9,385 nt of DNA from Candidatus Berkelbacteria bacterium (GTDB lineage: Bacteria; Patescibacteriota; UBA1384; JAHJRZ01): contig JAPLVI010000041.1 of NCBI GenBank assembly GCA_026397195.1, positions 1-9,385 of the forward strand, given 5' to 3'. This document shows positions 6,248 to 9,385 of this stretch, in pieces. The notes beneath the pieces were generated by a model. The model searched no databases. It had not been told where the DNA came from and was given only the letters and a program-made list of their open reading frames with translations. The translations under genes were made by a program, and so were the position numbers. The stretch's first letter is position 1, and the number at the start of each line of letters is the position of its first letter.

Positions 6248-6413
6248 GACGCTGTTTGGCTGTGGATAACTCTGATACGCTTTTGACCTTAGTCTTAGCT
6301 TAAGATTAGGGTTTCTACCTCAAAAATAAATAAAGGTTTTATCTCTCTTTGAGGGATGGGACACCAAAATCTTAACCATATAATATGGTAAGAAGAAATT
6401 TTGGTGTTTTTTT
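6248..6413 (+). ncRNA. Candidate small RNA or attenuator leader, about 165 nt
   Basis: A promoter (6213-6241) and a strong terminator (6361-6413) bracket a stretch with no open reading frame of note. A first hairpin pairs CCTTAGTCTTA (6287-6297) with TAAGATTAGGG (6301-6311), 11 pairs including two G-U wobbles that only form in + strand RNA. A second pairs CCTCAAA (6318-6324) with TTTGAGG (6348-6354). The terminator hairpin is third. The first 40 nt look unpaired. I recognise no known riboswitch, 6S, SRP, tmRNA or RNase P signature. Because the LTD/FN3 gene starts 54 bp beyond the T-tract, it may be an attenuated 5' leader for that gene rather than a free RNA. Confidence 0.5.
6361..6413 (+). 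terminator. Long intrinsic terminator upstream of the LTD/FN3 gene
   Basis: The outer stem is ACACCAAAAT (6361-6370) with ATTTTGGTGT (6398-6407). The inner stem is CTT plus ACCATA (6371-6380, one bulged A) with TATGGT plus AAG (6384-6392), around a TAA loop. Seven T (6407-6413) follow. The opposite strand lacks a T-tract, so it works on + strand RNA. Confidence 0.88.
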
Positions 6414-6453
6414 ATATAACCAAAAATATAATAAATTTAGTAAAGGTGGGAGA

Positions 6454-6462
6454 AAAGGAAAG
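6454..6462 (+). promoter_or_regulatory. Ribosome binding site that sets the LTD/FN3 start
   Basis: AAAAGGAAAG lies just before the ATG at 6467, with AAGGA about seven bases away. It selects that ATG over an in-frame one at 6401, which lies inside the terminator hairpin. A possible TATAAT at 6427-6432 might give this gene its own promoter, but no good -35 accompanies it. Confidence 0.6.
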
Positions 6463-6466
6463 AATT

Positions 6467-8110
6467 ATGGGGAAGACGAAGAAGACATTTATTCTCTTAA
6501 CAGTCGTAATTTTGGCCTTTGGCTATTCACTGGCTAGTTTGACCGTTATGCCGCAGAAAGCATCTGCTTCGCTTTTACCAGTTAAAATTAATGAATTTAT
6601 GCCTCGCCCTTCGAGCGGTAATGAATGGATTGAGCTTTATAATCAAAACGCTACTCCGGTTTCGATTAGCGATTATGTGCTTGATGATGAGGATGGCGGG
6701 CATGGCCCATTTATTATTCCTGCTGGCACGGTAATCGCAGGTTATGGTTTTTACACCGAAACGAGGAGTTTTGGTTTAGACAATTCAGGCGACACCGTTC
6801 GCCTGCTTGATGACCACGGAAACTTAATTGATTCATTCTCTTACACAGGTTCGACTTTAGGAGAAACTTATGCCCGTTTGGTTGATGGTGATTTGCCTTG
6901 GAATAATGGTACTACTTCACCGACAAAGAATAAGTCCAATGATACTACCAAGCCAGATGCTAGTGGAGCAGAAATTGATGTCTTAGGTAAAAAAATTGCC
7001 GGCAAGATTTTTATAAATAAGATAGATGAACTAACCTTCAATTGGGATGGATTTATTGATAATGAAAGTATAATTATTGAATATGAATGGGAAGTTTATG
7101 ACGATACAGATACAGAAATTTATCAAGGTACTATTGCGGGAGATGCCAATGGATATACCTTGGCGGGGATTGGGCTAGATGAAGGTAGAGAGTATAAGGT
7201 TGAGGTAGCAGATATAAATAATGCCTGGCTCGAGAGCGATGAAGTTGAGTCCTTAAGTATCATCGCCGATGTTTCCGCGCCTTCAGCTATAGAGGATTTG
7301 ACTGTCAGCGAAAAGCCATATGATACCGATGGACAGCTTCATCTTATTTGGTCAGCTTCAGCTGATAATTTAGGTGGCAGTGGAGTAGAAAAGTATGAAG
7401 TTTATCGCGTAACCTCATCCACGACGGTTTTGGCAGGGTGGGTTTTACATGATGAGGCAGTCACTTCTTATAATTTTACTGATAATTTTTATGGGGACTC
7501 TGTTTGGGTAGAATATTATGTTTTGGTAGTCGATAAGGTTAACAATAAAACAAGCGCGGGAGATTCAGGCATCGATTCGACAATAGTTGATACTGTTGCT
7601 CCAGCTGCGCCGGTGATTAATTATACCAGAGACGGCAATATTATTACTATCAACTGGCAAGCGGTTGCTGGCGCTACAAGTTATGTCGTCTACCGCGACG
7701 GGGCGCCAATACCCGTAGGCGGGGCGCTAAGTTATATTGACTACAGCTCTAAAAAAGGCGAGACGCATAGTTATTATGTTGTGGCTGTAGATGCTGTGGG
7801 CAATGTCAGCGCACCTTCAAATACTTTGGAAATTTATGTTCCCAAGCCCAAAGTTTCTAGTGTTGCCACTACTGGTGAAGTCCAGGGAACTTCAACTGGA
7901 ACAACAGAAAAAACAGAACAAGTGTCTCCCTCACCTTCGCCATCTCCAAGCGGTGAAGTAAAAGCAAGTGAAAGTTCCAAGCCGGCAGAGACAGCGGAAA
8001 CAAAAAAGACTAACTGGTCGCTGATTATTGCTATAATAATCGCTGCCGCGATTGTTATCGCTGGAGTTCTTTACTGGTGGTATGCGAGGGAAGAAGAGGA
8101 TGAAATCTGA
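6467..8110 (+). CDS. Surface protein with LTD and FN3-like domains and C-terminal membrane anchor
   Basis: From the ATG at 6467 this is 547 residues. The signal peptide has a hydrophobic core at 8-26 and a likely AxA cleavage after KASA at 34. A lamin-tail domain (LTD) covers about 36-155: VKINEFMPRP, NEWIELYN (52-59), the DYVLDD strand, NSGDTVRLLD and the DSFSY strand. Three beta-sandwich modules resembling fibronectin type III follow at roughly 173-267, 270-376 and 379-458; the last two show the YxVYR and YYVVAVDxVGN strands. A Ser/Thr/Pro/Glu linker (462-514) spans the wall region. A transmembrane helix (517-538) and an acidic tail (REEEDEI) end the protein. It is therefore probably displayed outside and anchored in the membrane. 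LTDs occur in many secreted bacterial proteins with presumed binding roles; the ligand here is unknown. The gene ends in TGA, supporting the standard code. Confidence 0.88.
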   Translation: MGKTKKTFILLTVVILAFGYSLASLTVMPQKASASLLPVKINEFMPRPSSGNEWIELYNQNATPVSISDYVLDDEDGGHGPFIIPAGTVIAGYGFYTETRSFGLDNSGDTVRLLDDHGNLIDSFSYTGSTLGETYARLVDGDLPWNNGTTSPTKNKSNDTTKPDASGAEIDVLGKKIAGKIFINKIDELTFNWDGFIDNESIIIEYEWEVYDDTDTEIYQGTIAGDANGYTLAGIGLDEGREYKVEVADINNAWLESDEVESLSIIADVSAPSAIEDLTVSEKPYDTDGQLHLIWSASADNLGGSGVEKYEVYRVTSSTTVLAGWVLHDEAVTSYNFTDNFYGDSVWVEYYVLVVDKVNNKTSAGDSGIDSTIVDTVAPAAPVINYTRDGNIITINWQAVAGATSYVVYRDGAPIPVGGALSYIDYSSKKGETHSYYVVAVDAVGNVSAPSNTLEIYVPKPKVSSVATTGEVQGTSTGTTEKTEQVSPSPSPSPSGEVKASESSKPAETAETKKTNWSLIIAIIIAAAIVIAGVLYWWYAREEEDEI

Positions 8111-8120
8111 TGAACATTAA

Positions 8121-8198
8121 ATGCGAACCCGATGCGAATTACGATGCGAATTTATGCGAATATTGGCATAAATTTGTCCCGATGCGCGATGCGATGCG
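8121..8198. repeat. Seven ATGCG words, four of them phased ATGCGAA direct repeats
   Basis: ATGCGAA occurs at 8121, 8132, 8144 and 8154, with start-to-start distances of 11, 12 and 10 bp, close to one helical turn. ATGCG recurs at 8182, 8189 and 8194. The block lies between the LTD/FN3 stop and the promoter of the TasA-like gene, starting about 100 bp upstream of that promoter. The inverse word AATTCGCAT is also present at 4470-4478 in the hairpin array. It may be a protein-binding cluster or a genome-wide intergenic repeat. Confidence 0.6.
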
Positions 8199-8206
8199 GG
8201 ATCCCG
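8149..8206 (+). other. Stem-loop and palindrome after the LTD/FN3 gene
   Basis: AATTTATGC (8149-8157) pairs perfectly with GCATAAATT (8166-8174) around an 8-nt loop. CGGGATCCCG (8197-8206) is a perfect 10-bp palindrome. No T-run follows either, so Rho-independent termination is doubtful, although the first could protect the LTD/FN3 mRNA end. Confidence 0.4.
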
Positions 8207-8217
8207 AACTTTACGTC

Positions 8218-8246
8218 GTGACATATTAATTAGCATGAGATATAAA
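8218..8246 (+). promoter_or_regulatory. Promoter of the TasA-like/signal peptidase unit
   Basis: GTGACA (8218-8223), exactly 17 bp, then TATAAA (8241-8246), five of six matches in each box. Transcription would start near 8253, giving a leader of about 55 nt. Confidence 0.65.
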
Positions 8247-8253
8247 TAACAAA

Positions 8254-8277
8254 TATCAGGATAGGTCGAGCCTGATA
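8254..8277 (+). other. Hairpin at the 5' end of the TasA-like mRNA
   Basis: TATCAGG (8254-8260) pairs with CCTGATA (8271-8277) with a 10-nt loop. It would be the very 5' end of the transcript from the 8218-8246 promoter. 5'-terminal hairpins of this kind often stabilise abundant mRNAs. It leaves the Shine-Dalgarno AAAGGA (8294-8299) free. Confidence 0.45.
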
Positions 8278-8307
8278 AATAAAAGCAGATAAGAAAGGAA
8301 TAATAAT

Positions 8308-8919
8308 ATGAAAATTGTAAAAAGTTTAATAGTGATTGTGGCAGTTGCCGCTTTGGCTGCTGGCGCCACAACTGCAATCTTTACTTCACAGGCAACTCTT
8401 AATGACAACACTTTTGCCACTGGTATTTTGGACATTAGAATAAATGGCTCACATTCTGCACCGGGACTCGTTTTTGGTAACGCTGCGCCGGGAGATTCAA
8501 CAACCAAAGTATTTACATTGGCAAACTGGAATGCAGCAAACTTCGGTGGAACAAGTACTTTGCCAGCTAAAGAATTAGCTGTTTCAGCTCCCCGTGATGG
8601 TGGTGATGTGGGTTTGTATGATGCATTAGTAGTAGATCTTTATGCTAATGCAGGTTGGGGTGGTTGTTCCAATCCGGGTGTAGTTTTTGTCGCTGGTAAG
8701 GGATGTAGGGTCTACCATGGTGGTTTGAGCGGTTTAGATGGTTCCACACCAACCGATATTTTGCATTATACCCAATGGGGAGCCCATGCGTCATTAGCCC
8801 CAGGTAATTCTTTTACAATGACGATGGACGTTATGCTTCCAGTCGGAGCTGATAGCTCGCTTATGGGTCAAACTGCAGTTTTTGATCTAGTTGTAGATGC
8901 ATACAATCCTCACAGATAA
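8308..8919 (+). CDS. TasA/camelysin-like secreted protein, SipW-type substrate
   Basis: The protein has 203 residues. Its N-terminus aligns by eye with Bacillus TasA: a hydrophobic signal (4-20), then IFTSQATLNDNTFATG and ILDIRIN (24-46), corresponding to the FND-x-K-x-x-x-x-TFASGTLDL block of TasA. The region before likely cleavage (TTA, 21-23) lacks an ordinary AxA site, as in substrates of SipW-type peptidases. The mature part is beta-rich and ends with a strand pattern (FTMTMDVMLP, AVFDLVVDAYN) typical of these jelly-roll-like proteins. Cys120 and Cys133 probably form a disulfide. Family members assemble matrix fibres or act as camelysin-type surface proteins; here a fibre or surface-layer role is inference. 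A Shine-Dalgarno (AAAGGA) lies eight bases before the ATG. The next gene is its likely processing peptidase. Confidence 0.85.
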   Translation: MKIVKSLIVIVAVAALAAGATTAIFTSQATLNDNTFATGILDIRINGSHSAPGLVFGNAAPGDSTTKVFTLANWNAANFGGTSTLPAKELAVSAPRDGGDVGLYDALVVDLYANAGWGGCSNPGVVFVAGKGCRVYHGGLSGLDGSTPTDILHYTQWGAHASLAPGNSFTMTMDVMLPVGADSSLMGQTAVFDLVVDAYNPHR

Positions 8920-8933
8920 AGAATAGACTTTGA

Positions 8934-8958
8934 GATTGCCCCGATACTCGGGGCAATC
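8934..8958 (+). other. Perfect intercistronic hairpin between the TasA-like and signal peptidase genes
   Basis: GATTGCCCCGA (8934-8944) pairs with TCGGGGCAATC (8948-8958), 11 bp, loop TAC. No T-run follows, so read-through to the peptidase gene is expected. Such a hairpin would stabilise the upstream mRNA segment or partly terminate, giving much more TasA-like protein than peptidase. Confidence 0.7.
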
Positions 8959-8971
8959 GATTAAGTTTATT

Positions 8972-9385
8972 ATGAAAATAGAAAAAATCGGCAAAATTAT
9001 TTATACGGTGCTCTTCATCATCGTTATAATTTTTGCTCTTCTCATAATTATTTCAGCCATCCCTTTTCCTAAAGGTTTGAGAATATACATTGTCAGATCA
9101 GGTTCAATGGCGCCCACCCTTAAAGCAGGAGATTTGATTTTTTCTAAAAAACAAGATACTTATTCAGTCGGCGATATTGTTACTTATATTCCCCGAGGCG
9201 AGAGCAAAAATATTGAATCTATAACTCACCGCATTGTTGACACAAAAGACAGCAACTTTATTACTAAAGGTGACGCTAACCCGTCGGAAGATTCAGAATC
9301 TGTAACTCCGAAACAAGTTAAGGGTCGATATGTTTTTCGCGTTCCTTCTTTCGGTTATGTTGTTGCTTTTGCCAAAACGACTCCA
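8972..9385 (+). CDS. SipW-type signal peptidase I (S26B), 3' end beyond the window
   Basis: The reading frame is open for 138 codons up to the last base, so the C-terminus is missing. One N-terminal membrane helix (about 10-30) is followed by the catalytic domain. The nucleophile is Ser45 in VRSGSMAPTL (41-50). The general base is His86 in ITHRIV (84-89); His rather than Lys at this position marks the archaeal/ER/SipW branch. FITKGDANPSED (96-107) with Asp101 is the third conserved box. The enzyme cleaves signal peptides at the outer membrane face. In Bacillus, SipW specifically matures TasA, and here a TasA-like gene lies 52 bp upstream, so the two probably form an operon. No clear Shine-Dalgarno precedes the ATG, which may lower its expression relative to the substrate. 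Confidence 0.92.
   Translation, partial: MKIEKIGKIIYTVLFIIVIIFALLIIISAIPFPKGLRIYIVRSGSMAPTLKAGDLIFSKKQDTYSVGDIVTYIPRGESKNIESITHRIVDTKDSNFITKGDANPSEDSESVTPKQVKGRYVFRVPSFGYVVAFAKTTP

Noticed and set aside
6213..6413. Replication origin because of the DnaA box
   Set aside because: Only one box is present, with no unwinding-element arrangement and no dnaA, dnaN or rpmH nearby.
6248..6413. 6S RNA, SRP RNA or a known riboswitch
   Set aside because: The hairpins are consecutive rather than one long interrupted duplex, and none of the conserved core sequences I know of is present.
6401..6466. Longer LTD/FN3 reading frame starting at the ATG at 6401
   Set aside because: That ATG lies within the terminator hairpin and its extra 22 residues precede a normal signal peptide. 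The ATG at 6467 has a Shine-Dalgarno at proper spacing.

Overview
The window looks like a chromosomal segment of a Candidate Phyla Radiation (Patescibacteria, Parcubacteria- or Microgenomates-like) bacterium. This is an inference from several things: low-GC coding DNA, standard genetic code with TGA stops, short single-strand gene blocks, many genes without a Shine-Dalgarno sequence, intergenic DNA crowded with palindromes, and a secretome of subtilase, CAP, LTD/FN3 and TasA-like proteins. All recognised genes are on the + strand. No transposase, CRISPR array, tRNA or rRNA is visible.

Layout. Bases 1-106 hold an intrinsic terminator of an upstream gene and a weak promoter. Next come cysS (107-1564) and, 23 bp later, a secreted subtilisin-like protease (1588-3819) with four C-terminal RH-x-x-x-P-x-x-F repeats. 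A GC-rich, strongly self-complementary spacer (3820-4024) precedes a small monocluster ferredoxin (4025-4225). After its terminator, 4271-4515 is a packed series of about eight inverted repeats with no coding capacity. A probably leaderless membrane-protein gene of unknown function (4579-5076) ends in a textbook terminator.

The second half looks regulated and surface-directed. A consensus promoter overlapped by three 11-bp-phased AGTATATA repeats drives a 56-residue AbrB/SpoVT-like DNA-binding protein (5203-5373). A secreted CAP-domain protein (5427-6191) follows, with an inverted repeat over its own promoter. Between it and an LTD/FN3 surface protein with a C-terminal membrane anchor (6467-8110) lies a promoter-to-terminator unit predicting an RNA of about 165 nt (6248-6413). 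This may be a free small RNA or an attenuator leader. The window ends with a TasA/camelysin-like secreted protein (8308-8919) and, past a perfect 11-bp hairpin, a SipW-type signal peptidase cut off by the window edge (8972-9385).

How the genes fit together (inference): the last two genes form a substrate/processing-enzyme pair resembling the Bacillus TasA-SipW matrix-fibre module. The protease, CAP and LTD/FN3 proteins add further exported functions. The AbrB-like protein is the best local candidate for a regulator. The most unusual material is non-coding: the phased operator, the putative 165-nt RNA, the hairpin array and the GC-rich island.
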